Assembly (NCBI RefSeq): GCF_001540865.1
Contig: NC_033638.1
Span: 3,134,895-3,198,894 of the forward strand
Direction of reading: 5' to 3'
Length of the DNA stretch: 64,000 nt
Source of the DNA: Ananas comosus
Taxonomy: Eukaryota; Streptophyta; Magnoliopsida; Poales; Bromeliaceae
A program made the position numbers and the translations under genes. The notes under the pieces were generated by a model. It was not told the origin of the DNA and searched no databases. It saw nothing but the letters and a program-made list of their open reading frames with translations. The first letter of the stretch is position 1. Each line of letters opens with the position of its first letter. Shown in pieces: positions 22,960 to 35,852 of the stretch.

Positions 22960-24989
22960 TGTCCACCCCCAAGACCCGCTACCATTTGGTTTGGCCCCCG
23001 GCGCGTCGAACAGACGACCGAAACGGACAGGACCTCCCCCTGTCGCCCAATGGCTAGCCAACAAGATCATGTATAAAATTCCAGGAATCAATTCAAAATA
23101 CACTGATCAAGAAGCAGCCACCAGTACAACAACCAAAACAAGATACAATAATTTAAACCATATAGAAGTACATAAAAGAGAAGGTTATCTATTACATCAT
23201 TCAACTTAGTAATTTGAACTCAACTTTTACATTCTTCCAAAAATATAAATACACCACTCCAAACCTCACCCTATACATGCATTCTACTCTCATAATATAA
23301 AATTAAGGGTAGAGCAATAATACAAAAGGGTAGGCTGGCTAATGTCAACTAGGGCGGCGGGCCCTTACCGCGATCCTCACGCTCCGCCCGAGACAGCCGA
23401 ACTCGACCTGTAAAAAGTTGGGTGAGAACTAACTTCCTTAGTTCCCAGTGGGTTCGGCCGCCGACTCCGCCGGTCTCCCCACTAGGTCCAAGTGGGCACA
23501 GGTAGATAAACAGATAGATAGATATGGAAAGCTGTAGAAGCAGATAGAAAACTACTCTACTATGCTTGAATCATAAACATATGGATGCATGTACAATGAA
23601 GTGGTAAGCGACTAACCCGTCAGCATGTCCAAAAGTAAAGCTATGCACTTATTCATCAATCTCGTTTACTTGTTTCTTAATCTCGTGGCTTCTCTGAAAG
23701 CTTGCCTACTGCTCACTAGCCATCTCGAAGGTAGGGAGGGTCAACTCGCACTACAAACTGAGACCGTCTGCCGGGACCCAAAATAGGCAATCCCTTGGGA
23801 CCCAAAATAGGCAATCCCACGTGACCAACTCCGGAGCGCACTTCTTGTGTGGGGCTTCCATCACAAGCTAAAACAGACCGTGAGCATGATCCAATTCTCT
23901 CCACTCTAGGGTTACTACCATCATGTGGTCCATAGGCATCGTATACACCAAGTTCAACATGTATTACTTGTTTTCTTATACACTATCAACTAGACTGCCA
24001 CTCGTCCATTGTTTACTATCGAGTAGATGCCACTCGTCCATTGTTTACTATCGACTAGATGCCACTCGTTCTTTGTTTAACATTAGACCAACCATTGAGC
24101 CCATCTCTTTCTCTGCACTATAGGATTCACAAGTCTCGACCCAATCCTTATCGATCCACTATATCAAGTATCCAATACATGTTACGATATCATCAAGGAA
24201 AGCATAAGGAAAGGCAATGCACAATCATCCTATAATGCAATAATATAAGATGCAAGAATCGAAATGTACTAAGACATAGAAGGGGGCCCAGTTGCTTCGG
24301 GATGGTCACCACCCACCTCTTGGTGATGCCGCGATGATAGAAAACTTGACGTCGCGGTTCTTGCACGTCGCCCTAGCTCCTCGGGGCGAAGAGAGCCCTC
24401 AAGTACCCGCTCGGCGATTTCTCCGCACCTGCTCGTCGGATCGAGAAACTGACTTCGCCAACGCGTTCCGGGACCTAGCAATTAGGTTTGTGACCTATTA
24501 AATTAGACCAAAACCCTAGATTTCCAAAATCCTAATTTCGTGCCCTAGAATGGCAACGGGGAAGAAATCCGTGGTGCGAGCTTCAATTGCGAGCCCGAAC
24601 CATCTATTTATCTCCTCTAGGTTCCATTCGAACCAATTCTAAACAATAAAACCCAATCCTAAGAAATCCACCATGGATGGGTTTGGAGCTTACCTCTAAG
24701 CCAAGCTCCAAGCTTGCCCTAGCTTGAAGGAGAGAGGGAAGAAGACCTTCTTCTTCTTCTTTTGGACTTCTCCTTCCACTTCTTTTTCTTTGCCTTCCTC
24801 TCTTTCTCCTCCTTCTTCTTCTCCTTCTTTTCTTTCTAGAGAGAGAGAGGGAAAAAGTGTGAGATGGAGAGAGAGCAAATGAGAGCGGAAGAGGGGTTCC
24901 CCAGCCTCTAATAAAGGCCATTTTGCAAATAGCCCCTCCAACTTTTCATCTTCAGAATCAGCCCTCTCTGGGCATTTTCGTAGTGAGTG

Positions 24990-25192
24990 ATCGGTCCCAG
25001 CTCGAGGAGACCGGTCCCCGAAAGCTGCAATTCCGAGCAGAGGGGATTTCGCGTTCGGGAACCGGTCCTTGCCTGAGAGACCGGTCCCCGGGAGACCGGT
25101 CCTTGTCCGAGAGACCGGTTCCCGAAAGTTGGATTCTCGGGACTTAGCCAAATTTTGGCTATTCTCGCTGGGCTGACGTTCGGGAACCGGTC
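24990..25192 (-). promoter_or_regulatory. U3 array of GACCGGTC palindromes
   Basis: Words of type GGACCGGTCC / GAGACCGGTC recur about every 15-50 bases, upstream of the TATA-like box. The solo LTR at 25193 is inserted inside one of them (the target duplication is CGGTC). Confidence 0.6.
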
Positions 25193-27911
25193 TGTCACGC
25201 CCCGGGACCGGCGAAGGCCCTCCCGGTAGCGCGCCCAAACCGGCCGTATGTCTACACATATAAGGCGTCTACAACAAAAGCGGAAGTAAAGCAAGAAGTA
25301 GAACAAATAGCATAGTGATAACTAATGATATCAGAGCGAGTAAAGTTCTATCATCTAAACCAGAGTAAAAGAAACATAACTAAACAATAAAAGTAGCCAT
25401 AAAGTAGTACAATACTATCTCCTCAAAAGAAAAATAAAGATCCAAAAGAAGGGTGGTCTCTATACATAAACGGGTACAACTCACAACCTCTCACAAAATA
25501 AAACCACGAGAGATAGACCACCTATCAAATCGTCCTCGAAAGAAGCTAGCTCGAAGCAACTCCCTTCCCGCGGTCCCTAGCCTCTCCCGGCGTGGAAGGC
25601 TCTGAAAGAAAACATAAAACAGAGGGCGTGAGAACTATAATTTGTAGTTCCCAGTAGGCAATTACTGACCTTAGCTCATTGCACCGCTAGGCCCAAAAGA
25701 AAAGGGATAAGTAACGACAAATAGTGATAAGCGATAATTGGCGAGTATAAAAACTGTTGAAAGGAAGCATGAATGAAATGCTATACTACTATGTCTCCAA
25801 TAAGCATGATGTCATGGTGATGTACATCTACGCTATCATAAAGTAATATATCCAATGCATACTAATATACCTCAACATGATGAACAAGTAAACCTCACAA
25901 TACAATATGTCAAAACATAAGGAGTAAGTTCTATCAAGACAACCCAGTATATTATGATGCACTGCATGAAACCGGCAAGTGTACTATATACCCCAATGCT
26001 ATATCATGAGCATGTTAAGTAATCCAACTACTAAGCCTATCTAGTAGTGATTATTCATCCTCAACACTGTGTCGATTTTCTTTTCCAATCAAGGACCTAC
26101 CAAAGGTAGTCCAGCTTGTGCCGCCTAAGTGCCTGTGGTAGCCCAACATCCCTACTCTTGGAATGTGTCTGTCCTACTCGACCCCGTATGCTTCTCAATA
26201 CCGCACGAGCGAACATAGGCGTAGGCTAACTCCGGAGTGCCGACTTGTACGGAGCGACCCTCACAAGCATGTGTGAATGAGCACAAATGGCAAGCAAGCA
26301 AGGTCAAAGTCTCAAGTGCTCTACTCTCATGCCTCTCACATTGCAAGGCCACTAGCATCCCAAGGATCTAGTCCAAAATCTCAAAGTGACGCTCCAACGC
26401 ACACACTTGCTTAGTGCCTCTTTACGACACTTAAACATCACAACTAATCATGCCTAATTCATGTTCCATATTCCAATTAAAACAATACTAGCTAGGTTCA
26501 CTTTAGCCCGGGCCCAATGACTCTTTATGACATTGGCCCAATCTCTCAAATAGTCTAAGTCCTCAAGCCTCTCTAGGCTTCCAAAAATTTCTAATGTCAT
26601 AAGTGGCAAATAAGCTAAATGCATGAAAGCAAGGTCCATTTTCATAATAGGGATCTTAGTTTCAGTCTCAACCAGAATGCTATATCACACATGTATGCTC
26701 TCTACTACATAGAGGCCCAAAATTTTACTATATGCAACATAGGCATTTTAAGCATTCTAAAATTCAAAATAAATACATATAACAAGAATATGCATGCTTT
26801 TTCAATTAATGATACTTAATTCATCACAAATGAGAATTTCTCATTGTGTGGCTAGGCCAAACCCACCGAACCGTCGCGTGCTCCTTCGATTCACCGAACG
26901 GAGTTGTCCACGAGCCTCAAAATACCCTAAAAGTATTGAGCGAAGAGATACACGGGCATTACGATCAACTACAAGATCAAATATTAACTAACAAGACAAA
27001 AGGGCTAAAACTCACCTAAAGAGAAGAAATCTCTTCCAAAGCTCCAAAAGAGAGCTATAACCCTTCCAATCCAAGCCCAAGGAAGGTTCTAAACCAACTA
27101 ATTTAGCCCCAAAAGCCCTAGATCAAAAATGCCCAAAATCAACCCTACAATTCCATTCTAGGGTTCCATCTACTAAAAACCTTCAAATCAAAGTCTAGAG
27201 GAAGAAAAAGAGCAACAAACCTCCTTAGAAGCTCCAATCCAAGCTCCAAGAGTGAGATCTCCTCTTTGACAAGCTCCAAGTTCAACCTCCAAGCACCAAG
27301 GAAGAAGAGAGGGTGAGGAAGATGCTCCAAGTCCACTATTAGCTCTCAAACTTCTTCTTCTTCCTTCCTTCTTCTCCTTCTCCTTCTTCTTCTTCTTCTC
27401 TATCAAGGGTGTAGAGAGAGTTGAGAGAAGAGAAATGAGGAGAAGAGAGAGTGGATGGGTCATATAGACCCCTCTATTGTAACAAAATCCAGCTAGGTCC
27501 CCCCAAAAATCCAAAATTACAACAGCCCGGTCTGGGCAGTTTTCGCCCAGAGGGACCGGTCTCTCCCCAACAGGGACCGGTCTCTCACTGCGAACCCGAG
27601 AAACCAACGTTCGGGAACCGGTCTCTCCCTGCGCGGGACCAGTCTTTCACTGCGAAGATGAGCTCGGGGACCGATCTCGCCCGCCAGGGACCGGTTGCCT
27701 CAAGGCTGCCGCAACACTGCTCACTGGGGGACCGGTCTCTCCTTCCAGGGATCGGACCCCGAGAGTAAAAACTCTCGGGACTTGTCCAGAATTTCAGTTT
27801 TCGAACTTTTTAGGTCGGAAAACATTCTACAACCCTCCACCAAGTGTGGAAAAGCTCGAAATACATCCAAGCACTCGAACCTCGCAATTTGCAGAGGTCC
27901 AGTGTGTTACA
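25193..27911 (-). mobile_element. Solo LTR (type B), 2719 bp, TSD CGGTC
   Basis: It starts TGTCACGCCCCGGGACCGG and ends GTGTGTTACA, with perfect 5-bp target duplications CGGTC at 25188-25192 and 27912-27916. Its 3' two thirds match the plus-strand solo LTR at 40339-43014 (same CTTATATGTGTAGACATA, hairpin at 25632-25650, CTCCGGAG at 26230-26237), but its U3 (27540-27775) carries GACCGGTC palindromes instead of TACCGGTA. TATA-like TCTATATGACC lies at 27455-27475. No internal region: a solo LTR left by LTR-LTR recombination. Open frames are antisense shadows. Confidence 0.92.
27540..27775 (-). promoter_or_regulatory. U3 palindrome array of solo LTR B
   Basis: At least five GGGACCGGT(C/T) words plus decayed ones (GGGACCAGTC, GGGACCGATC, GGGATCGGAC) at 30-50 base spacing, upstream of the TATA-like site. 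Confidence 0.6.
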
Positions 27912-28172
27912 CGGTCCCTCACCACCAGGGACTGGTCTCATCAGAGACCCCCGCAACCCAGCCCGATGGGACCGGTCCCTCCCTGCCAGGGACCGGTCCC
28001 CGAGAGCATTTCTGCTCCCGTGCAAATTTTGCACTGGTGCTCCCGCGGACCTTTCTTTAATGCACTTTATGCATTATAATCACCTTCGGGCTTTCCAAAG
28101 CCTACACGCTCGCCAAATAGTCGATTCCAATCGAAGTCTAATCCCCGAATTCCGAGGATTCACTTCCTTACA

Positions 28173-28257
28173 GTTAGGGTTTCTAAAAGGTTATCTCGCT
28201 CAATACCTCACATATGGAGATAAACATATCATATTTATATGTTTAGAAGACTTCTAG
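28173..28257 (-). other. Flank of type C insertion, left side
   Basis: 85 bases between the type A LTR end and the type C solo LTR. With 32213-32400 it forms the pre-insertion target, probably another LTR U3. Confidence 0.5.
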
Positions 28258-31200
28258 TGTCACGTCCCGCTATCGCCAATTTGGTCGATCCGGGCCCGTA
28301 CACAGACGCCGAACGAACAGCACCTCCTCTGTTCGCCCAAGGCTCAACAACAACGAATACATGTATACAGAAATAAACAATTCCCAGGATACATTTCAAT
28401 ATACATGGCTTGCACGAAGACAAGCAACAACACAAGTGATAGTAAGTCTAACTAAACATGAAATCCACTGTAATTTAAAACTTTACATAACTGAAATATT
28501 TAGTTATTACATGCTTTATATACATTCATTTACATGTCTCTGTACATCGAAATAGATGATACATGAACCCAAAATGGTATACCACTAGTACTCGGGTGTC
28601 CACTAGCTAGGCTGCTGGCTCTTGCCTCGATCCTCGGCCACAACACTCGCACTGGAACCTGTATGGTTAGTGGTGTGAGAACTACAAGAAAGTTCCCAGT
28701 GGGTTCGGCTGCCGACCTCACCGACTCACCCACTAGGTCTACTCAGGCATATGTAGGCAAGAAAAGTAAAGCAGATAGTAACCAGCTATAATATGTAACT
28801 ACTACAATGCCTGTACAAAGCTGAAGGAAGTAGTATATGAAAACTGTAAATATGCATGCATGCTTTTTATTAACTTTACCCAATCTTTTGGTTAACCCTC
28901 TGGTTAACAATAACTCACTGACGCTATCCCAAATATCGGGGAGACGCAACCTGCACCCGACGGGACCGTCAACTGGGGGAGACGCAACCTCCTGGTCCAG
29001 TAAAGATGACTACTCCGGAGCTCATCGTTCAAGGAGGAGCGACCTCACTTGAACCAAACAAATGTGAGTATGATCTGATCCTCCTTTAGAGGATTCAACT
29101 GACAAACACTGTCCCACTTTACTCTAACTAGTTCTTTATGCTAGTTTTATAATTCCAATGTCGATGCTAACCAAATCTCTAGTCATATGTCACCAAGTTC
29201 ACTATTGTTATAGTCCATGCATTCATAGGGTTCTATGTCCACATTCTATGTTCATATGTTCTTACTTGCATAATGCCAATGCCCATACCCTATAATGCAT
29301 GAAAACAGAAGTAAATATGCTCAATGAATAGCATAGACATAAAAGGTGATTCAAAGACTTCGGATAGCACCACCCACCTGTAGTGGTGTCAACAACTAGA
29401 ATCCACGTCTCGAACTGTGTCAAGAACAATCTTGCGCGTCTCGGTGTAAATAGAACTAGAACGGCCTCTACCGTAATTAGCGCGTCGTCAACCTGTCGGA
29501 AAGTCAATTTAGACTTTCGAGCAAATTTAACTTTCATTTATATAAGAGTAAAAGGGATTAAACTAGAGTCATTGTTCATATTTTACAAGTTAGCCTTTCC
29601 AACTCCAATTATCCATGTGTATATATATACACATATACACTATCATTCATCAGCTCACTGCTGATTTCAGCACCAAGCTGAAATCTAGTCTCATGCTGTT
29701 TTTTCAGCAATTAACCTCTTCTTGAGCAACTATTATAAGCATAGGATTATTAGTTCTTATGCTTAGAACTCTATTAGAGTAACTAATTGCCATTTATCTC
29801 GATTTGCTACTAAATCAGTTCTTTCTCAGCCTTAACATTAATGATCTCCAATGCTGAAATTCTGCATTGGAGCTTCACAATTTCAGCACCAGTTCAGGTG
29901 CTATTCTCAACTTTAATTACACAAAACCAGTCTCAAGGCAACTAACCCTCCAATCAGTTTGATCTCGATTTCAATCAGAAATCAATTCCCATGCTAAATT
30001 AATGCTAAAATCCGCAGGAATTTTCACTTCATTACTCCATAGTAATGAACTCAATATTAATCAAGTAGTAACCAAGCTTATTTTTAATTTAGAAGCTGCA
30101 CCAAATTGCTTACTTCTTCAACAATTCAATTTTTCCTCTGTGACAATTCAACAAGCCTCAACTTCAACTTAATTACCTCAAGTAGCAGCACAATGTATAT
30201 ATATATATATATATATACATCAGCTCCAATAATAAGAGTTCCCAATGCTGAATTTTTCTGCACTTGCAAAATTTCAGCTTATGCTGAAATTTTCTGCACA
30301 CTATGCTGAAATTCAGCTTATGCTGAATTTTCAGCATACTATGCTGAATTTTCAGCACACAATACACTCTTAACTTTCCCTGCTACAAACATAACTCCTT
30401 AAACTTCTTTGCAGCAGTAAAGTTCTAAGTTCACATCTGTAATTCAGATTTATTCAAGGCAATTAACAGCACTCTGAACAGTAGGTATATTAAGTTACCT
30501 CCAGTCAGTGCCTTTGCCCCTAGTTTCCTGCTCCACAGCTTTAAACACTCCTTCAGTTCAGCAGCACCTCAGCAGTAAGAAGTCACCACCCAAGCCCTAT
30601 AAAATTCAGAACTTAGGCTTTACTACTTGTAATTCTCTCTCCAAGTTAAACCCTTTACAATGGTTAACTCAGGGATAAGCATCTACTCACCTAGATTTCA
30701 GGTTTTTAATCATTCTTCTTGCAATTCAACATACTAGAGAAGCTCCTTCAGTTCTTCCCTCAATCTGAGCAACAATCACACTTTGCTCAGTTATCTACTT
30801 GAATTTCCTGTACAAATTCAAGTACTAATTAATTCAATTTGAAGCATTGCTTCTAAGCTATTCTATTACTCAATTAGCTTACTTCCAGCTTTTTACATGA
30901 GTAACAGCATCACTCCAATTTAGAATTGAGAGTTAACACATCTCCAATTTCATCTCTACTAACTTATCCATTAACACCAATTTTTATGGTTTAGGTCTAA
31001 TTCTTATGCAGGTGTTAATTAACTCTCAATTGGAATTGAAGTTGCTTACCTCCAGTCTCAACTTCCTGGTTGAGCTTCTCAATTCATCAGCTTCTACAAA
31101 TCTGAACTTCAGCTCTAATAATTCCCAGCCTCTACATGCTCGAAATTCAAACTTGCTGAATTTCAATTCCTGGCAGTAGTTCACCCATAAAAGGATCCTC

Positions 31201-32212
31201 TCTAATACATCAACTAATCTGCTTAATTTGGGGCTGCATTAAGTACACAGCAGCATCAATAACCTGAATAATTGGCTCGAATCATACCTTGCTTCTCAAT
31301 CTGGAGCTTCCAAAACCTTCTCTTTGGCTCGGATCAACCCCTCCAGCTGAACCCGCAGGCTACAAGGTTACCCACTACACTCCTCAAGCTTCACTTCTCT
31401 CTCTCTTTTCAGTTCTCTATTTCTTTTCCCAGCTGAATCCTTTCTTCTCAGCTGAACTCCACCGAACTAGCTTCCTTCTCTACTTCGTTTCCTTTGGCTG
31501 AAGGAAAAGAGAAGAAGAGAGATAAAAGAGGGTGAGAGAGAAGAAGCCTGGTGCTTTGCCAGGTGTTATAAACCAGGGATGAGATGATAAGGATGAAATT
31601 TTGCAACTTAACCCTCTAATTCTCCATAATTACATTGCAACCCTGCTGCAGGTTTGTAGGCTGGTACCTCACTACTTGCTCCTAGGCTAAGAGAAAAGAG
31701 AGGAAGAAGTTGGATGTAATCAAGCTGATGAAGGGGTTACACGTGTACAACTTCCACCCAGCTGGGGTTAAGTGATAAGACTGGAATTTTGCACATTAGC
31801 CTTTCATTTCAGCATAAGTGCATTTCAGTCCAGCTGCAGAATTCTCTGGCAGCAGCAGCATTAACCACTCAATTTGCTCTTCCACCTTGTTTCAAATACT
31901 TCTAATCACTTCCAATTTATACTAATACGCCTCTATAAGTTACCAGATTAATTTGGAAGCATTTAATTCTCAATTTTGCATCAATTTGATCATTTTGACC
32001 AAATCGACTAAAATTTCAGCATTCAAGTACTAATAGTAATTGGAGGTCTTTAACCACTTCGATTCCATTCGTGTCTATCCTCACACTTCCAAAACCTGTC
32101 AAATACCATTCTCAAGCTACTAATTAAGTTTAGAAACACTTAATTTCCATTTTTGCATTATTGTGACCACTTTGATCACCATTAGCTTCTAATCAAAATT
32201 CAGCCTATTACA
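28258..32212 (-). mobile_element. Solo LTR (type C), 3955 bp, TSD TCTAG
   Basis: It starts TGTCACGTCCCGCTATCG at 28258 and ends CCTATTACA at 32212, flanked by TCTAG at 28253-28257 and 32213-32217. It has the shared hairpin (28679-28695), CTCCGGAG (29013-29020), a TATA-like TTTATAACACC (31568-31580) and CT-rich leader (31380-31420). It is unusually rich in TTCAGC/GCTGAA words between 29650 and 31500. No internal genes. The plus-strand LTR at 60429-61590 is a relative (CGGCAGCCGAACCCACTGGG). Confidence 0.85.
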
Positions 32213-32400
32213 TCTAGATAGACTAAGATTTCAAAAATCCAATTTTAAAAACAGACGACGGTCTCAGGGTCCAGTCCTCCCGAGGAGACCGGTCCTTGGG
32301 AGACCGGTCCTCTAAGGTGAGGTCCGGTCTTTCGCTGCGTAGATGCAAAAATATGCGTACGGGGACCGGTCCTCAATTCAGAGACCGGTCCTTCCCTGCG
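32213..32400 (-). mobile_element. LTR U3 remnant with ACCGGT palindromes
   Basis: After the TCTAG duplicate there are four GAGACCGGTCC/GGGACCGGTCC words (32285-32395). The sequence then stops where another LTR starts at 32401. It is the only remnant of the LTR that received insertions C and D. Confidence 0.55.
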
Positions 32401-35082
32401 TGTCACGCCCCGGGACCGCTGCCAACTTGGCCCGACCCGAGCACGTCAAACAGACGCCGGACGGACAGAGTTTCCCCTATCCGCCCAAGGCTCATCACAT
32501 GTACATTTTCATCAATAGAGAAAAGCACTAGCGGAAACATACACAAACGGCTTACGCGAGGGTAAGCAATAGCCATCAGTGAAAGAAAGGAAAACTAAAC
32601 ATTCACAAGTAATATGATTCATTTTAGATCATATACATTGCATCCATCTCTTACATTTAAGATTCTTTGCTGTTCTTACATAATCTCATCATTTCTTTCT
32701 TACAACACATTTACCTCAAAATAAGCTTTGCATTCTTTTCTTTACATCACTAATCATCAAGTACAAAAGATGATAAAAGGGTGTCTACTAACAAAATGTA
32801 ACCCAACTCTGGTGGCCTCTGACTAAGGCGCGATACCTTTACCTCGGTCGCTCGCCGGCTCGCTCGGTCCCGGCTCTGTGGAAATAGTGGGGTGAGAACT
32901 ACAACAAAGTTCCCAGTGGGTTCGGCCTCAACATCACCGACTTTCCCACTAGGACTAACTCAGGCATAATAGAAAGGATAAGCTGAAATATGGTAACCAA
33001 TCTATAACATGATGCTAATATGCCTGAACAAAAGCAAGGAATATGCTCAACATTAATAGATGCAGGTTATGCATGTTCTTTAGTTCTTTTCACTTTACTC
33101 TTTGTTCTTTATTCTTTGTTCTTTGCTCTTTAATCATTAAGGCTAACCCGGGGGTTTCGCCATATTAACTTGCCTCACGCTAAGTCCATCATCACAGGTA
33201 CTCACCAGTTAGGACCGTCCTTTCGGGTCTACTCCAACCCGGATGCATAACTCCGGAGCGCATCGCCCGAGGGGGGAGCGACCGCCCTCGAGCACGGAAC
33301 TCAACAGCAAGTATGATCATATCCTTAACTCAAAGGATTATAGTTCAATCTTGACTTTACACTAGCTCTAGTGTTCTTTACATCACTTTATGTTGCAAAC
33401 TCATGCAATCACATTCTTTACATTCTCATTACTCTTGCTAACTCTAGCAATCATTGTTCTTTGCATTTCTTTTACTTTTGCTAACTCTAGCATTCTTGTT
33501 CTTATTGCCCACTTTACTTTAGCTTTACTCGTCGTTATTTTCATCATTCTTTACATCACTTTAATTCTTTACATCACACTAACTCTAGTGTCATTTCACA
33601 TTAGCTTTATCGAATGCCACTCGATCTATGTCATTGTGCCACTCTGTTTTTTTGCTCACTTTGGGTGCTCACTTTTCTCTCATGCATACATATAGGGTTT
33701 TGACATTATTAGGTTCTCAACCATCTCAATGCAAGTTGTGCTCACAATTATGCAATCATCACATTTCATCATTACTTTACCCTAAAATGCATGCAACAAT
33801 ACATATAACATATGCTCAAAGAATGACACATTAGGCATAGAGAGAATTTCAATGAGTTTGAGAAGCACCACCCACCTTGTAGGTCTCTTTAGGTGCTCCG
33901 ATGATTTTCTTAGAATTTTTAGATGCCTCGTTCTTTACCTGCGGCAAAACGAACCCTTATTAGGCCATTTTGCCCATAACCTTTCATACACTTTTCGAAA
34001 TGCTATTCCGAGCGCACCAACGCGTCGGAAATACCCCCAATTAGATTTTTAGAGGGTCAATTGCACTTAGCAATCCTCATGAGCAAAAGCCCCAATTTGG
34101 TGCCCTAGCTCTAACACATGTATCAAACCTAGGGTTTGATCTCTAAGAGAAGCAAAAGTAGCTTCATTATACTCTAAATAATCTATTAGAACCATTCTTA
34201 GCTCACTCCAAACCCTAGTTTGGATTTCACCATTAGAGGTGGGTTGAAGCTCACCTTGAGCTCAACCATGGATTTGATCTCTAAAGAAGCAAAAGAAAGC
34301 TTCAAAAGACTCTAAAAGCTCCATAAAAATCAATTCTAGGTCTACCCAAACCCTAGTTTGGGAGTAATCATGAAAAGGGGCAAAGCTTACCTCAAAGCTT
34401 GCCCTAACTTGCACTAGAGAGGAAGAAGATGAAGCTCCTTTGGCTCTTTGATCTTTTTCTTCACTTCCTTCTCCTTCTTTTCCTTCTTTTCTTCCTTTCT
34501 TCTTCTTCTCCTTTGTCTTCTAGAGAGAGAGAGGGAGAGAAGAGAGTGTGAGAGGGTGAGAAATGAGAGAAAAAACCCCTCAGCCCCCCTAACATAGCTC
34601 AATGGGTTGCCAAAATGCAAATAAACCCCTCAACTTTCACTTTAATACACTGCCCGAACTGGGCATTCCGCGCAGGCAGAGACCGGTCTCCCCGAGCAGG
34701 GACCGGTTCCCGAACGTCCACCCTGCGCAGCCAGAGCTGCTGCGCGCAGGGCAACCGGTCTCTCCTTATGGGACTGGTCTCTGGGGGACCGGTCTCTCAG
34801 GCAGAGACCGGTTCCCGAGAGCTATCCTTCCAGGACTTAGCCGATTTTTCGGCTGTCTCATTTCATACGTGTTCGGGGACCGGTCTCTCCCTTTAGGGAC
34901 CGGTCCCCGAGAGCTGAAAATCTGCAGTCTTGCAGAATTTGATTCTTTAGCTCTCGAAAACCTTCCACAACTCACTTTCGATCATTTTAGCACCTTCGGA
35001 CTTTTCGAAGTGTACCGTCCTCGTACTTTGGTCAATTTGACTAAAGTTCGATATTTATTTTCCGAATTTTCGATATATTACA
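32401..35082 (-). mobile_element. LTR (type D), about 2.7 kb, no clear TSD
   Basis: It begins TGTCACGCCCCGGGACCGCT and ends ATATATTACA (35082). It has the hairpin (32896-32912), CTCCGGAG (33251-33258), an A/G-rich leader (34420-34560 in sense), a donor-like GCTTACCTC (34386) and a U3 palindrome array (34679-34912). Flanking 5-mers CTGCG and AAAGC differ, so either one end is recombined or my right boundary is off. No coding region. Confidence 0.7.
34679..34912 (-). promoter_or_regulatory. U3 palindrome array of LTR D
   Basis: About seven GAGACCGGTCTC / GGGACCGGTTC-type words, some paired head to head about 20 bases apart, upstream of the leader. Confidence 0.6.
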
Positions 35083-35852
35083 AAAGCTACAAATCAAAAA
35101 TCTCCAAATCTTAATACCAAAATCCAAACTGAGGGTTTGATTAATAGAAACATCGAAAACATGATTAAAACCGGAAATACAATTATACCTCTCAAGAAGC
35201 TTCAAAAACAGCTCGAGTCCTCAGGTGAGAGTTTGATCCTAATCAAAGCCTCCAACCAACTCTCAAGTTCTCCGAATGGGTGCAGAAAACCCACAAAACA
35301 GCGAAGAAGGAAGAAGAGAAAGGATCAAAAACCCTAAACACACAAAAAGGAGGAAGAAATTACAAGGGCGAGAGAGTTTCACCTTTGATCTCCTCTGAGT
35401 TAGGGCTCAAAACCGCAGTAAGGGCGGCTGATGTGATATTTAAAGGGTTGTAACAATTGCAAAAAGATCCGTCACGAATAACATGTGCCAAACTGCACTG
35501 TCTCGTACGTCACGCGTGTTTGTGTCCGTACATCAATCCACTGAAATAGGCCAAACCAGGCAGCCTGGATATTGCCTCAAATCGTATTGTGTAACCGGTA
35601 CGAGCTCTGCGTACGATACAGAAGCCTGGGTACGGTCAGCAAACACGGCGTACCTGGAACACAGCCCTCTGAGGCAAACCTGAGAGCTAACAAAAAATCC
35701 GATCTTTAGATTTGGTCAGCTCAAGACCACACAATTACTTGGGATGCGAAGCATAGAGGCGAACCTTGTCTACGACTTTCAGAAAACTGAAAAAAGCATC
35801 GACACACAATCACACTCACCTGCCGCAATTTGCAAAGGTCCAGTGTGTTACA
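35083..35852 (-). mobile_element. Partial LTR (type E): U3 and promoter only
   Basis: It ends at the sense start TGTAACACACTGGACCTTTG (35852), shared with the LTRs at 39911 and 40339. On the minus strand a TATA-like TTTAAATATCACATC lies near 35430-35445 and CGTACC/GGTACG words near 35500-35660. The rest of the LTR is missing at 35083. Confidence 0.6.

Larger units (their letters stand above)
22960..28172 (-). mobile_element. 5' LTR (type A), interrupted by a solo LTR
   Basis: The LTR runs from TGTCC (22960) to TTACA (28172). After removing the insertion 25193-27911 and one 5-base duplicate it is about 2.49 kb, matching the intact type A LTR at 44719-47201. It holds the conserved hairpin (23426-23444), CTCCGGAG (23829-23836), a donor-like CTTACCTC (24691), a (GAA)n leader in sense (24740-24830), a TATA-like TTTATTAGAGG (24907-24918, minus) and the ACCGGT palindrome array (24990-25192). 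Confidence 0.85.
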
